A stretch of 64,000 nt of DNA from contig NZ_UTBG01000186.1 in NCBI RefSeq assembly GCF_900580675.1, forward strand, positions 186,001 through 250,000. The letters run 5' to 3'. How positions within the stretch are numbered: position 1 is the first letter of the stretch; every line of letters begins with the position of its first letter. Under the pieces are notes generated by a model. The model saw only the letters and a list, made by a program, of their open reading frames with translations, searched no databases and had not been told where the DNA came from. Positions 15,022 through 25,045 of the stretch are shown piece by piece. The position numbers were made by a program, and so were the translations under genes. This DNA comes from Pseudomonas viridiflava. GTDB lineage: Bacteria; Pseudomonadota; Gammaproteobacteria; Pseudomonadales; Pseudomonadaceae.

Positions 15022-16683
15022 TCAAAACCCGTCTATCCCGGCCACATGCAGTGTTTCAGCCAAGGCCTTTATATGCGGGTCGCGAAAAAAAGCGCTCAGT
15101 TGCGCCGCGCGGCCCGGGCCGATACCGTCAATGGCCAGCCAGGCTTGGGTGTCTTTGGCGGCCAGCGTCTGCCAGTCGCCTTCCAGTTCGTTGCGCGCCA
15201 CAGGCGGTATCCCCAGGGCCTTGAGCCATTGGGCGAAGGGTCGTTGCCGTGCGCTGCGAAGGCTGTCGAGCACACGAGCCCGCTTGCGCTCGCCGAAGCC
15301 TTCAATGTTAGCAAGCTCTGCCGCATCCAGGGTCAACCAATCGAGAAAGCCTGCGATTAGACCGGCCTGGATCAATACGTTCCAGGTCTCTCGCCCGATA
15401 TGGGGCAAAGCGAGCCCCTGTTTGCCGCTGAGCCAGGTGAGGCGTGCGAGCAGTTGTTCCTCGCAGCCCGGGTCGAGTTGCCAGCAACTCAGCGCGTGGA
15501 AATCCAGGGGGTCGGGGACGTGCAGGTCCGCTCTTGTGTTCGTGCGCAGGATGACCTGGTCCAGATGAGGAATCACCTGGCCCGCGAGGCTGATGGACAC
15601 CTGGTCGCCAGGGCGGATATCCAGCGATTGCCAGCGTTTTAACGCGCCAACGCTGACTCGGCTGATCTGCCGGTCGTCCAGGCGCACCGGCTCGAGTTCG
15701 AGCATCGGTGTGATGCGCCCGGTTCGGCCGATGTTGAAATGCACGTCGCGCACCAGGGCCAGGGCCTCGGCCGCCGGGTACTTCCAGGCAACTGCCCAGT
15801 AGGGTGTGCTGACCTGCCAGCGCTTGGCGGGTGCGCGTTGAGCCTGGTGCAACACCACGCCGTCAGTCGCGAAGGGCAGCGGGTGGTTGTACCAAAAAGT
15901 GCGCCAGCGCGCGGCCTGGGTGATGTCTTGAATCGGCTGGCTGAAGCGCTGGCTGTCGGTGAAACCCCAGCGTGCCAGGCTGGCGAGGCGCTCTGTGAAA
16001 GATGCGGGGCCCTCCGGCCAGGCCCAGACGAACAAGCCGATCCCCGCCGCTTCGCTGTCGCTCAAGTGCTTGCGGTTCATCAGCCCGGCCACCTTGCTGC
16101 GTGCATTGAGCCCGCCGCGCGCCGATTGCACGTGTTCGTCGAGACGCCAGTAGAGCTCGCCTTGCAGCACCAAATCGATAGGTTCCGGCAGTTGCCTGAC
16201 GATGCCGGGGAGTTTGCGCGCAGAGGCTGACCAGCCCTGGCCGAGCGCGCCATCGCCGCGGCTGATGACCTGGCTCAACTGGCCTTGGCGATACACCAGG
16301 GTCACCGCCACGCCGTCGACCTTGGGTTGGATCCAGAGATCCTGGCGGCTGGCCATCCACGCGCCGACCGCTGGCTCATCCCGCAGCTTTTGCAGGCCGG
16401 TATGGGCGATCGGGTGGGGCAGGGTGCCGCGTGCGCTGGCCAGCGGGTTGGCCAGCGCCGCGCCGGGATGGGGGAAGCATTCGCGCCATTGCTCAAGGCG
16501 CTGGCGGGCCTGGTCGTAGAGGTCATCGTTGACCGGGGATTGGCCGAGCCGGTGGTAGCTGTCGTCCCACTGGCGCACCTGTTCAGCCAGGGTGTCGACC
16601 TGTGTTCGGGTCGTGTCAGGGCAGTCGGCGGCCCATGCCCAAAGGGGTAACGCGCTGAACAGCAGTGCAATCAGTAAACGCAT
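15022..16683 (-). CDS. ligB: NAD-dependent DNA ligase LigB
   Basis: 553 aa from the ATG at 16683 (AAGGA eight bases upstream). The adenylation motif is IQPKVDGVAVTLVY, with the nucleotide-accepting Lys; further ligase motifs are SRGDGALGQGW, LQGELYW, ARGGLNARSKVAGLMNR, FATDGVVLH and VAWKYPAAEAL. Then an OB-fold (RTGRITPMLELEPVRL) and helix-hairpin-helix repeats. It is shorter than LigA because the BRCT domain and part of the zinc finger are missing, as known for LigB. The first 21 residues (MRLLIALLFSALPLWAWAAD) read as a cleavable signal peptide, which is odd for a DNA ligase. Confidence 0.93.
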   Translation of the reverse strand: MRLLIALLFSALPLWAWAADCPDTTRTQVDTLAEQVRQWDDSYHRLGQSPVNDDLYDQARQRLEQWRECFPHPGAALANPLASARGTLPHPIAHTGLQKLRDEPAVGAWMASRQDLWIQPKVDGVAVTLVYRQGQLSQVISRGDGALGQGWSASARKLPGIVRQLPEPIDLVLQGELYWRLDEHVQSARGGLNARSKVAGLMNRKHLSDSEAAGIGLFVWAWPEGPASFTERLASLARWGFTDSQRFSQPIQDITQAARWRTFWYNHPLPFATDGVVLHQAQRAPAKRWQVSTPYWAVAWKYPAAEALALVRDVHFNIGRTGRITPMLELEPVRLDDRQISRVSVGALKRWQSLDIRPGDQVSISLAGQVIPHLDQVILRTNTRADLHVPDPLDFHALSCWQLDPGCEEQLLARLTWLSGKQGLALPHIGRETWNVLIQAGLIAGFLDWLTLDAAELANIEGFGERKRARVLDSLRSARQRPFAQWLKALGIPPVARNELEGDWQTLAAKDTQAWLAIDGIGPGRAAQLSAFFRDPHIKALAETLHVAGIDGF

Positions 16684-16737
16684 CGTGAGCATCCTTGCTC
16701 GAATAGGGTGCCCAGCCTAAAGGAACCCCCCGCCCAG

Positions 16738-16763
16738 TAAAAAGCCCCGACAATGCGGGGCTT
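16738..16763 (-). terminator. Rho-independent terminator after the small secreted protein gene
   Basis: Minus-strand stem AAGCCCCG / CGGGGCTT (16742-16749 with 16756-16763) followed by TTTTT. Confidence 0.85.
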
Positions 16764-16782
16764 GTTTACCGGGTGTTTCCAT

Positions 16783-17133
16783 TTACTTGAACAGGCCGCC
16801 CAAGGCTTTCACGGCGTCGGGCTTATCGGCCTTGGCCTCTTGGGTTTGCTGCTTGGCGTCGGCTTTGGCTTGGGTTTCAGCCAGTTTGTTACAGCCTTTG
16901 TTGATCTGGTCCTGAGCGGCTTTAAAGGCCTTCACTTTCAATTTGTCTTTCTGGGCTTCGGCTGCATCGATCTTGATTTGCAGGTCGGCGGATTGCTTTT
17001 GGCAGTCGCCGGAATTGCCGCCACCCAGTTGGGAGGTCAGGGCGCCACTCAGTGCGCTCAGGTCGGCGGATTGGGCCGGCAGGGCGAACAGGCTGAGCAG
17101 AAGGGCGGCAGGAGCGAGCGTGGAAAAACGCAT
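16783..17133 (-). CDS. small secreted helical protein, unknown function
   Basis: 116 aa from the ATG at 17133 (GAGG ten bases upstream). Signal peptide MRFSTLAPAALLLSLFALPAQS, cleavage near SAD. The mature part is glycine-rich near its start (SQLGGGNSGDC), then strongly charged and probably coiled-coil (QKQSADLQIKIDAAEAQKDK, KAAQDQINKGCNKLAETQAKADAKQ). Two Cys (about 45 and 81) could form a disulfide. It resembles the DUF1090-type proteins in style but I cannot assign a family. It is downstream of metK on the same strand with a terminator before it, so it has its own promoter. Confidence 0.65.
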   Translation of the reverse strand: MRFSTLAPAALLLSLFALPAQSADLSALSGALTSQLGGGNSGDCQKQSADLQIKIDAAEAQKDKLKVKAFKAAQDQINKGCNKLAETQAKADAKQQTQEAKADKPDAVKALGGLFK

Positions 17134-17303
17134 GAAAAACCTCAATGTTCGATTGCCTGCGCGCTTGTCTATCCCGGGCTGGCGCAGGGCAATATCCAAA
17201 TAAGGTAGAGGGCCCGAGAGGGCGCGGATTCTAGTGGGCCATTATTTGGCCTGCAAGTATTGGATCCAAAAAACGTGAACGCTGCCCGCAAATTATTCGG
17301 CCA

Positions 17304-17335
17304 TAAAAAAGCCCTGCCGGGAAACCCGGCAGGGC
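17304..17335 (-). terminator. Rho-independent terminator of metK
   Basis: Minus strand: 11-bp GC-rich stem GCCCTGCCGGG / CCCGGCAGGGC, TTT loop, then six T. Lies 18 bp after the metK stop. Confidence 0.92.
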
Positions 17336-17353
17336 TCTGTGTACCGTGTGCGT

Positions 17354-18544
<1,191 letters not shown>

Positions 18545-18562
18545 CTCGATGTTTTCCTGATT

Positions 18563-19558
18563 TTACCGATGGTGAGTGTCGCCAGCCGGCCGCTGAAAAT
18601 GGCGGACCTGGATCTGGAAACCATTACGTAAACCTACATAGAGGCTTTCCCCGGGAACGAGTCCCGCAGCGGTGGCCCAACGGGCCAGATCGTCCTGTTC
18701 AAAACCCAACCAGAGATCACCGCAGGCCTCCCTGGCCCAATTCTGGTTGTGGCTGCATAAATCTGTGACCAGCAGGCTACCGCCGGGTTGCAGCAACTTC
18801 GCCATCTGCTTGAGGGCGTCGGCGGGGGCGGCGAAATGGTGCAGCACCATATTCAACACCACGCAGTCGGCTTGCAGACTGTTGTGATTGAGCGCGTCCG
18901 CCAACTGCAGGTGGACGTTGCCCAGCGCTTCACGCTCGCAGAGCTGGCGCGCCAGTTCGAGCATCGCCGGGCTGTTGTCCAGCGCGGTGACCTGGTGAAA
19001 GCGGCGCGCCAGTTCCGGCAGGAAACCACCATCGCCCGGGCCGACTTCCACTGCCGTGGCTTCATCACTGAAGCTCAGCTTGTCCAGCAGCGCCAGTACG
19101 CTGTCGCGGTATTGGGGCAAGCCGGCGATCAGGTCCTGCTGGGCGCGAAACTTCTCCGCAACCCGTGCGAAAAAGTCTTGGCTGGCGGCGGCACGTTGCC
19201 CGTGGACTTGGCCGATACGCGACTGCACGTCGCCGGGCAGGGCCAGGTTGTCGACTTCTTCAAGCAGGGCGGCGTGCAGCTTGCCGCCGAGCAGCTCGGT
19301 GTGTGGCAGGGCGCGGCGGTAGAAAATCGCGTTGCCTTCGCGGCGCGTGGCCACCAGGTCGGCCTGGGCCAGGACCTTCAGGTGATGGCTCATGCCGGAC
19401 TGGCCAATGGCGAAGATCTGCGCCAGCTCCAGTACGCCAAAGGAATCGTTGGTCAGTGCGCGCAATACGTTCAGGCGCAACGGGTCACCAGCGGCCTTGC
19501 ACAAGGCTGCCAGCTCATCGCCGTCGTCGGGACGCAGGGAGGGCACGGGTAAGTTCAT
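18563..19558 (-). CDS. ArsR-family regulator fused to a SAM-dependent methyltransferase domain (SahR-like)
   Basis: 331 aa. Residues about 10-100 form an ArsR-type winged helix (CKAAGDPLRLNVLRALTNDSFGVLELAQIF, then the recognition helix GQSGMSHHLKVLAQADLVATRREGNAIFYR); no metal-binding CxC motif is seen. Residues about 130-320 are a class I methyltransferase fold: AVEVGPGDGGFLPELAR (motif I), VTALDNSPAML, LQLADALNHN, CVVLNMVLHHFAAPADALKQMAKLLQPGGSLLVTDL. This two-domain build is that of SahR, a regulator of methionine metabolism that senses SAH. It precedes metK in one operon, and a long palindrome lies 38 bp upstream of its start. I infer it senses SAM or SAH rather than methylating a substrate. 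Confidence 0.82.
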   Translation of the reverse strand: MNLPVPSLRPDDGDELAALCKAAGDPLRLNVLRALTNDSFGVLELAQIFAIGQSGMSHHLKVLAQADLVATRREGNAIFYRRALPHTELLGGKLHAALLEEVDNLALPGDVQSRIGQVHGQRAAASQDFFARVAEKFRAQQDLIAGLPQYRDSVLALLDKLSFSDEATAVEVGPGDGGFLPELARRFHQVTALDNSPAMLELARQLCEREALGNVHLQLADALNHNSLQADCVVLNMVLHHFAAPADALKQMAKLLQPGGSLLVTDLCSHNQNWAREACGDLWLGFEQDDLARWATAAGLVPGESLYVGLRNGFQIQVRHFQRPAGDTHHR

Positions 19559-19596
19559 AAGGCCAGCAGTCTAGTGACGGGCGGGTGTGCCCGCAA

Positions 19597-19626
19597 GACC
19601 AATATCAAAAAGTTTTGATATTGGTC
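19597..19626. promoter_or_regulatory. 30-bp palindromic operator candidate for the ArsR-methyltransferase regulator
   Basis: Two 14-bp arms, GACCAATATCAAAA and TTTTGATATTGGTC, around AG. It lies in the 237-bp divergent region between the regulator-metK operon and tkt, 38 bp from the regulator start. The AT-rich dyad is the type ArsR-family dimers bind; autoregulation of the metK operon is the likely use. Confidence 0.75.
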
Positions 19627-19795
19627 GATAATCGGTGGTTATAAGCAGCCGCTATAACCTTTAGACGCGCCAACCCGCTCAAACCACAGGAAAAACACCC
19701 ACAAGTGACTATCTGTCATTGCCCGCAGGCGGTGGCTGAGGGAAAATGCCGGTCCTTTTTTCCGTTTCTTTTAAGCAAACTCCAGGAGATCAGCG

Positions 19796-21793
19796 ATGCC
19801 CAGCCGTCGTGAGCGTGCCAACGCCATTCGTGCCCTCAGCATGGATGCCGTGCAAAAAGCCAACAGCGGCCATCCCGGTGCCCCGATGGGCATGGCGGAT
19901 ATCGCCGAGGTACTTTGGCGTGACTACCTGAAACACAACCCAAGCAACCCGTCGTTCGCCGACCGTGACCGCTTCGTGCTGTCCAACGGCCATGGCTCGA
20001 TGCTGATCTATTCGCTGCTGCACCTGACCGGCTACGACGTCACCATCGATGACCTCAAGAGCTTCCGCCAGCTGCACAGCCGCACCCCGGGCCACCCGGA
20101 ATTCGGCTACACCCCAGGCGTCGAGACCACCACCGGTCCCCTGGGCCAGGGCCTGGCCAATGCGGTGGGCTTCGCGCTGGCTGAAAAAGTCCTGGGCGCG
20201 CAGTTCAACCGCCCTGGCCACAACATTGTCGACCACCACACCTACGTTTTCCTGGGTGATGGCTGCATGATGGAAGGCATTTCCCACGAAGTTTCGTCCC
20301 TGGCCGGCACCCTGGGCCTGGGCAAGTTGATCGCGTTCTACGATGACAACGGCATCTCCATCGACGGCGAAGTCGAAGGCTGGTTCACCGACGACACGCC
20401 TAAGCGTTTCGAAGCCTACAACTGGCAAGTGATCCGCAACGTCGACGGCCACGATCCGGAAGAGATCAAGACCGCCATCGAAACCGCACGCAAGAGCGAG
20501 CAGCCGACCCTGATCTGCTGCAAGACCACCATCGGTTTCGGTTCGCCGAACAAGCAAGGTAAAGAAGACTGCCACGGCGCCCCACTGGGTGACGCGGAAA
20601 TCGCCCTGACCCGCGAAGCGCTGAAGTGGACCCACGGCCCGTTCGAAATCCCGGCTGACATCTACGCCGAGTGGAGCGCCAAGGAAAAAGGCCTGGCCGC
20701 CGAAGCCGAGTGGGACCAGCGTTTCGCCGCCTACTCCGCCGAATTCCCGGAGCTGGCCAACGAACTGGTACGCCGCCTGGCCGGCGACCTGCCTGCCGAC
20801 TTCTCGGAAAAAGCCTCGGCCTACATCGCCGAAGTCGCGGCCAAGGGCGAGACCATCGCCAGCCGTAAAGCCAGCCAGAACACCCTGAACGCCTTTGGCC
20901 CGCTGCTGCCCGAGATTCTCGGCGGTTCGGCTGACCTGGCCGGTTCCAACCTGACCCTGTGGAAAGGCTGTAAAGGTGTTTCGGCTGAAGACGCCAGCGG
21001 CAACTACATGTACTACGGCGTGCGCGAGTTCGGCATGAGCGCCATCATGAACGGCGTGTCCCTGCACGGCGGCCTGGTGCCTTACGGCGCGACCTTCCTG
21101 ATGTTCATGGAATACGCACGCAATGCCGTGCGCATGGCCGCACTGATGAAGAAGCGCGTGATCCATGTGTACACCCACGACTCCATCGGTCTGGGCGAAG
21201 ACGGCCCGACGCACCAGCCGGTCGAGCAATTGACCAGCCTGCGCACCACGCCGAACCTGGATTGCTGGCGCCCAGCCGACGCGGTCGAATCCGCCGTGGC
21301 CTGGAAGCACGCGATCGAGCGCAAGGACGGTCCTTCGGCGCTGATCTTCTCGCGTCAGAACCTGCAGCACCAAGTGCGTACCGACGCGCAGATCGCTGCG
21401 ATCAGCCGCGGTGGCTACGTGCTCAAGGACTGCATCGGCGAGCCGGAGCTGATCCTGATCTCCACTGGTTCCGAAGTCGGCCTGACCGTTCAGGCCTACG
21501 ACAAGCTGACCGAGCAAGGCCGCAACGTGCGCGTTGTGTCCATGCCGTGCACCAGCCTGTTCGAAGCCCAGGACGCGGACTACAAGCAGTCGGTGCTGCC
21601 GTTGCAGGTCAGCGCGCGTATCGCCATCGAAGCGGCACACGCCGACTACTGGTACAAGTACGTGGGCCTGGAAGGCCGCGTGATCGGCATGACCACCTAC
21701 GGTGAGTCGGCGCCGGCGCCAGCGTTGTTCGAAGAGTTCGGTTTTACCCTGGAAAACATCCTGGGTCAGGCTGAAGAGCTGCTGGAAGACTAA
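19796..21793 (+). CDS. tkt: transketolase
   Basis: 665 aa. ThDP enzyme moving two-carbon units between sugar phosphates. SD CCAGGAGATC eight bases before the ATG. Motifs: MDAVQKANSGHPGAPMGMADIAEVLW, HGSMLIYSLLHLTGYD, the ThDP signature GDGCMMEGISHEVSSLAGTLGLGKLIAFYDDNGISIDG, YGVREFGMSAIMNG with the catalytic Glu, and THDSIGLGEDGPTHQPVEQL. It heads a row of central-carbon genes: epd, pgk and fba follow on the same strand. In pseudomonads, which lack phosphofructokinase, these genes serve gluconeogenesis and the pentose phosphate and Entner-Doudoroff routes. Confidence 0.97.
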   Translation: MPSRRERANAIRALSMDAVQKANSGHPGAPMGMADIAEVLWRDYLKHNPSNPSFADRDRFVLSNGHGSMLIYSLLHLTGYDVTIDDLKSFRQLHSRTPGHPEFGYTPGVETTTGPLGQGLANAVGFALAEKVLGAQFNRPGHNIVDHHTYVFLGDGCMMEGISHEVSSLAGTLGLGKLIAFYDDNGISIDGEVEGWFTDDTPKRFEAYNWQVIRNVDGHDPEEIKTAIETARKSEQPTLICCKTTIGFGSPNKQGKEDCHGAPLGDAEIALTREALKWTHGPFEIPADIYAEWSAKEKGLAAEAEWDQRFAAYSAEFPELANELVRRLAGDLPADFSEKASAYIAEVAAKGETIASRKASQNTLNAFGPLLPEILGGSADLAGSNLTLWKGCKGVSAEDASGNYMYYGVREFGMSAIMNGVSLHGGLVPYGATFLMFMEYARNAVRMAALMKKRVIHVYTHDSIGLGEDGPTHQPVEQLTSLRTTPNLDCWRPADAVESAVAWKHAIERKDGPSALIFSRQNLQHQVRTDAQIAAISRGGYVLKDCIGEPELILISTGSEVGLTVQAYDKLTEQGRNVRVVSMPCTSLFEAQDADYKQSVLPLQVSARIAIEAAHADYWYKYVGLEGRVIGMTTYGESAPAPALFEEFGFTLENILGQAEELLED

Positions 21794-21824
21794 GGCTGTA
21801 GATTGAGGTGGCTGTGCCGGCCTC

Positions 21825-21915
21825 TTCGCGAGCAAGCCCGCTCCCACATTAGATCGGGTTCACATAGTTTGAATTGTGAACCCATTCCAAATGTGGGAGC
21901 GGGCTTGCTCGCGAA
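21825..21915. repeat. REP pair with a nested inverted repeat
   Basis: Outer arms TTCGCGAGCAAGCCCGCTC... and its complement (about 21825-21849 and 21891-21915). The spacer contains its own inverted repeat GGGTTCACA / TGTGAACCC. Located between tkt and epd. Confidence 0.9.
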
Positions 21916-21961
21916 AGCGGTCTGACAGCCACCCCATTACCCAATGGTAATCGAGAACCCC

Positions 21962-23017
21962 ATGCCTCAACCGCGTCCCTACAAAGTTGCACTCAACGGC
22001 TACGGCCGCATTGGTCGTTGCGTCTTGCGTGCTCTGTTCGAGCGAGGGGCGGCAGCCGGGTTTGAGATTGTCGCGATCAACGATTTGGCCGACATGGCCA
22101 GCATCGAATACCTGACACGCTTTGACTCCACCCACGGCCGGTTCCCCGGCGAGGTGCGCGTCGAAGGCGACTGTCTGCATATCAACGGCGACTGCGTAAA
22201 AGTACTGCGCAGTGCCACCCCCGAGGGCATCGACTGGGCGGCGCTGGGCGTCGACCTGGTGTTGGAATGCTCCGGTGCTTACCACACGCGTGCCGATGGC
22301 CAGCGTTTTCTCGACGCCGGCGCACCGCGTGTGCTGTTTTCCCAGCCGATGGCCAGCGAGGCGGATGTCGACGCCACCATCGTCTACGGCATCAACCAGG
22401 ATTGCCTGACCGGCAATGAACTGCTGGTGTCCAACGCCTCCTGCACCACCAACTGCAGCGTGCCGCTGTTACGCCTGCTGGATCAGGCGATCGGCCTGGA
22501 TTATGTGTCGATCACCACGATTCACTCGGCGATGAACGACCAACCGGTGATCGACGCCTATCATCATGAAGACCTGCGCCGCACGCGTTCGGCGTTTCAG
22601 TCAGTGATTCCGGTGTCCACCGGCCTGGCCCGTGGCATCGAGCGCTTGTTGCCGGAACTTGCCGGACGAATTCAGGCCAAAGCCGTACGTGTGCCGACGG
22701 TGAACGTGTCCTGCCTGGACATCACCATGCAAACCGTCAGCGATACGGATGCGACTGAGGTCAACCGGATACTGCGCGACGCCGCCACCAGCGGTCCGCT
22801 CAAGGGCTTGCTGGCCTACACCGAGTTGCCGCATGCCAGTTGTGATTTCAACCATGACCCGCATTCGGCGATTGTCGATGCCAGCCAGACCCGCGTTTCC
22901 GGCCCCAGGCTGGTGAACATCCTGGCCTGGTTCGACAACGAATGGGGTTTTGCCAACCGAATGCTGGATGTTGCGGAACATTATCTGCACATCGCATCCA
23001 AACAACCTCAACAGTAA
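21962..23017 (+). CDS. epd: D-erythrose-4-phosphate dehydrogenase
   Basis: 351 aa from the ATG at 21962 (MPQPRPYKVALNGYGRIGRCVLRALFERG); an ATG 18 bases earlier has no SD. GAPDH-fold enzyme oxidising erythrose-4-phosphate to 4-phosphoerythronate for pyridoxal phosphate synthesis. NAD-binding NGYGRIGR, active-site SNASCTTNCSVPLL with the catalytic Cys, then TTIHSAMNDQPVIDAYHHEDLRRTRSA, whose N/H differ from the GAPDH pattern and mark Epd. Position between tkt and pgk is the usual gammaproteobacterial arrangement. Confidence 0.94.
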   Translation: MPQPRPYKVALNGYGRIGRCVLRALFERGAAAGFEIVAINDLADMASIEYLTRFDSTHGRFPGEVRVEGDCLHINGDCVKVLRSATPEGIDWAALGVDLVLECSGAYHTRADGQRFLDAGAPRVLFSQPMASEADVDATIVYGINQDCLTGNELLVSNASCTTNCSVPLLRLLDQAIGLDYVSITTIHSAMNDQPVIDAYHHEDLRRTRSAFQSVIPVSTGLARGIERLLPELAGRIQAKAVRVPTVNVSCLDITMQTVSDTDATEVNRILRDAATSGPLKGLLAYTELPHASCDFNHDPHSAIVDASQTRVSGPRLVNILAWFDNEWGFANRMLDVAEHYLHIASKQPQQ

Positions 23018-23034
23018 TTCAGGAACTGCGACCC

Positions 23035-24198
23035 ATGACCGTGTTGAAGATGACCGACCTCGATCTGCAAGGTAAGCGCGTACTGATCCGCGAAGACCTC
23101 AACGTCCCAGTCAAGGACGGTGTTGTCACCAGCGATGCGCGAATCCTGGCCTCGCTGCCGACCATCAAGCTGGCCCTGGAAAAAGGCGCGGCCGTGATGG
23201 TCTGCTCCCACCTGGGTCGCCCGACCGAAGGTGAGTTCTCCGCTGAAAACAGCCTCAAGCCTGTCGCCGACTACCTGAGCAAGGCTCTGGGCCGCGACGT
23301 GCCGCTGGTGGCTGATTACCTGGGCGGCGTTGACGTGAAGGCCGGCGACATCGTGCTGTTCGAAAACGTGCGCTTCAACAAGGGCGAGAAAAAGAACAGC
23401 GACGAACTTGCCCAGCAATATGCGGCCCTGTGCGACGTGTTCGTGATGGACGCTTTCGGCACCGCGCACCGCGCCGAAGGTTCGACCCACGGCGTGGCCA
23501 AGTTCGCCAAGGTCGCCGCAGCCGGCCCCTTGCTGGCCGCTGAACTGGATGCACTGGGCAAGGCCCTGGGCGCTCCGGCGCAACCGATGGCCGCCATCGT
23601 TGCCGGTTCCAAAGTCTCCACCAAGCTGGACGTGCTCAACAGCCTGAGCCAGATCTGCAACCAGCTGATCGTCGGCGGCGGCATTGCCAACACTTTCCTG
23701 GCCGCAGCCGGCCACCCGGTGGGCAAGTCCCTCTACGAGCCGGACCTGCTGGACACTGCCCGCGCCATCGCCGCCAAAGTCAGCGTGCCATTGCCGGTCG
23801 ACGTGGTGGTTGCCAAGGAATTCGCGGAGAGCGCCGAAGCCACCGTCAAGCTGATCGCCGACGTGGCCGCCGACGACATGATCCTGGATATCGGCCCGCA
23901 AACCGCAGCCAACTTCGCTGAGCTGTTGAAGTCGTCCAAGACCATCCTGTGGAACGGCCCGGTCGGCGTGTTCGAGTTCGACCAGTTCGGCAACGGCACC
24001 AAAGTGCTGGCCCACGCGATTGCCGACAGCTCGGCATTCTCCATCGCCGGCGGTGGCGACACCCTGGCGGCCATCGATAAATATGGCGTTGCTGACCAGA
24101 TCTCCTACATTTCTACCGGTGGCGGCGCCTTCCTGGAATTCGTCGAAGGCAAAGTACTGCCGGCGGTTGAAGTGCTGGAAACACGAGCCAAAGGCTAA
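23035..24198 (+). CDS. pgk: phosphoglycerate kinase
   Basis: 387 aa from the ATG at 23035 (AGGAACTGCGACCC upstream), 17 bases after the epd stop. Monomeric two-domain kinase interconverting 1,3-bisphosphoglycerate and 3-phosphoglycerate. Motifs: VLIREDLNVPVKDG, MVCSHLGRPTEG, FENVRFNKGEKKN, DAFGTAHRAEGST, GSKVSTKLDVL, and the nucleotide-binding GGGDTLAAIDKYG near the C-terminus. Cotranscribed with epd and probably with the small lipoprotein gene behind it. Confidence 0.97.
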   Translation: MTVLKMTDLDLQGKRVLIREDLNVPVKDGVVTSDARILASLPTIKLALEKGAAVMVCSHLGRPTEGEFSAENSLKPVADYLSKALGRDVPLVADYLGGVDVKAGDIVLFENVRFNKGEKKNSDELAQQYAALCDVFVMDAFGTAHRAEGSTHGVAKFAKVAAAGPLLAAELDALGKALGAPAQPMAAIVAGSKVSTKLDVLNSLSQICNQLIVGGGIANTFLAAAGHPVGKSLYEPDLLDTARAIAAKVSVPLPVDVVVAKEFAESAEATVKLIADVAADDMILDIGPQTAANFAELLKSSKTILWNGPVGVFEFDQFGNGTKVLAHAIADSSAFSIAGGGDTLAAIDKYGVADQISYISTGGGAFLEFVEGKVLPAVEVLETRAKG

Positions 24199-24227
24199 GG
24201 CTCATGATCCGGAAAAGGAGCATTCCC

Positions 24228-24455
24228 ATGATCAAGTCGTTGGCACTGGTGCTCGCAGCAGGCCTGTTGGCCGGCTGCGGCAGCGCGCCAAGCACGGCCC
24301 CTGAGCCTGCAAAACCTGGGGCGGCGCAGAAAAAAAGCTGCTACCAGGCGGATTGGCAAGCCGAAACCATGCCGGTGATCAACAAGCGCATCGGCAATGA
24401 ACGGCTGGAGAAATACGACTCCGCGCCCAACGGTCAGGAACAGGGTTGCCCTTGA
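24228..24455 (+). CDS. small lipoprotein, unknown function
   Basis: 75 aa from the ATG at 24228 (AAAAGGAGC upstream); a start at 24204 would put extra residues before the signal. Lipoprotein signal MIKSLALVLAAGLLAGC with lipidated Cys at 17, then a Pro/Ala-rich linker and a short tail CYQADWQAETMPVINKRIGNERLEKYDSAPNGQEQGCP with two Cys. No family recognised. It sits between pgk and a lysozyme-inhibitor-like lipoprotein. Confidence 0.7.
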   Translation: MIKSLALVLAAGLLAGCGSAPSTAPEPAKPGAAQKKSCYQADWQAETMPVINKRIGNERLEKYDSAPNGQEQGCP

Positions 24456-24517
24456 CGGGTCTGATCAACTAACCGACAGCAGTGGCGGCCTAGTGGGCCG
24501 TCGTTCGAGGATTGGCA

Positions 24518-24853
24518 ATGAAAGGCGTTTTCGCCCTGGCAGCCCTGGCCCTGTTGGCCGGTTGCAGCAGCATGAACATGTTCGGCAACAAGGTAGAGCC
24601 TGCCGATAAATGGACCACCTGGACCTGCGACAGCAAGGCCGAGGTGAGCTGGCGCTTTGCCAATCAGGCCCGCAGCGAGGTGGATGTACGCCTCGGTGGT
24701 TCGGATCAGGTCTACCGCCTTAAACAGGACGTTGCCGCCTCGGGCGTGTTGTACGCCAACGACCAATTGGCGTTTCACACAAAAGGTGAGGAAGGCCTGG
24801 TTTACTGGGTCGCCACCGACGATTTGATCGGGCGGGGCTGCAAGGCCCAGTGA
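24518..24853 (+). CDS. mliC: MliC-type lysozyme inhibitor lipoprotein
   Basis: 111 aa from the ATG at 24518 (GAGG seven bases before). Lipoprotein signal MKGVFALAALALLAGCSS, lipidated Cys at 16. The mature part follows MliC: WTCDSKAEVSWRF, VDVRLGGSDQVYRLKQDVAASGVLYANDQLAFHTKGEEGLVYW, and a C-terminal GCKAQ; the two Cys pair in the known fold, and the conserved SASG.RY-type loop (AASGVLYAN) is the part that enters the lysozyme active site. Expected on the periplasmic face, protecting peptidoglycan from host C-type lysozyme. Confidence 0.83.
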   Translation: MKGVFALAALALLAGCSSMNMFGNKVEPADKWTTWTCDSKAEVSWRFANQARSEVDVRLGGSDQVYRLKQDVAASGVLYANDQLAFHTKGEEGLVYWVATDDLIGRGCKAQ

Positions 24854-25045
24854 GAACACGATCTTAAGATAAATGAGATCTAAGTGTGGGAGCTGGCTTT
24901 TCCAGTGGTATTAGCACAAGGCCACGCCAGCAATAACGATTCAGCAGGCCAGGTATGCAAAGCCTGACCCGCAATAACTTGAATAGCAGCCGCCGCTACG
25001 GCAGGCTTGCACGATTAACGACCCTCGACCGGGAGAGACAACACA

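Noticed and set aside
19790..21847. Long minus-strand open frame opposite tkt (about 685 codons).
   Set aside because: Shadow of the GC-rich third positions of tkt; no SD and no recognisable domain.
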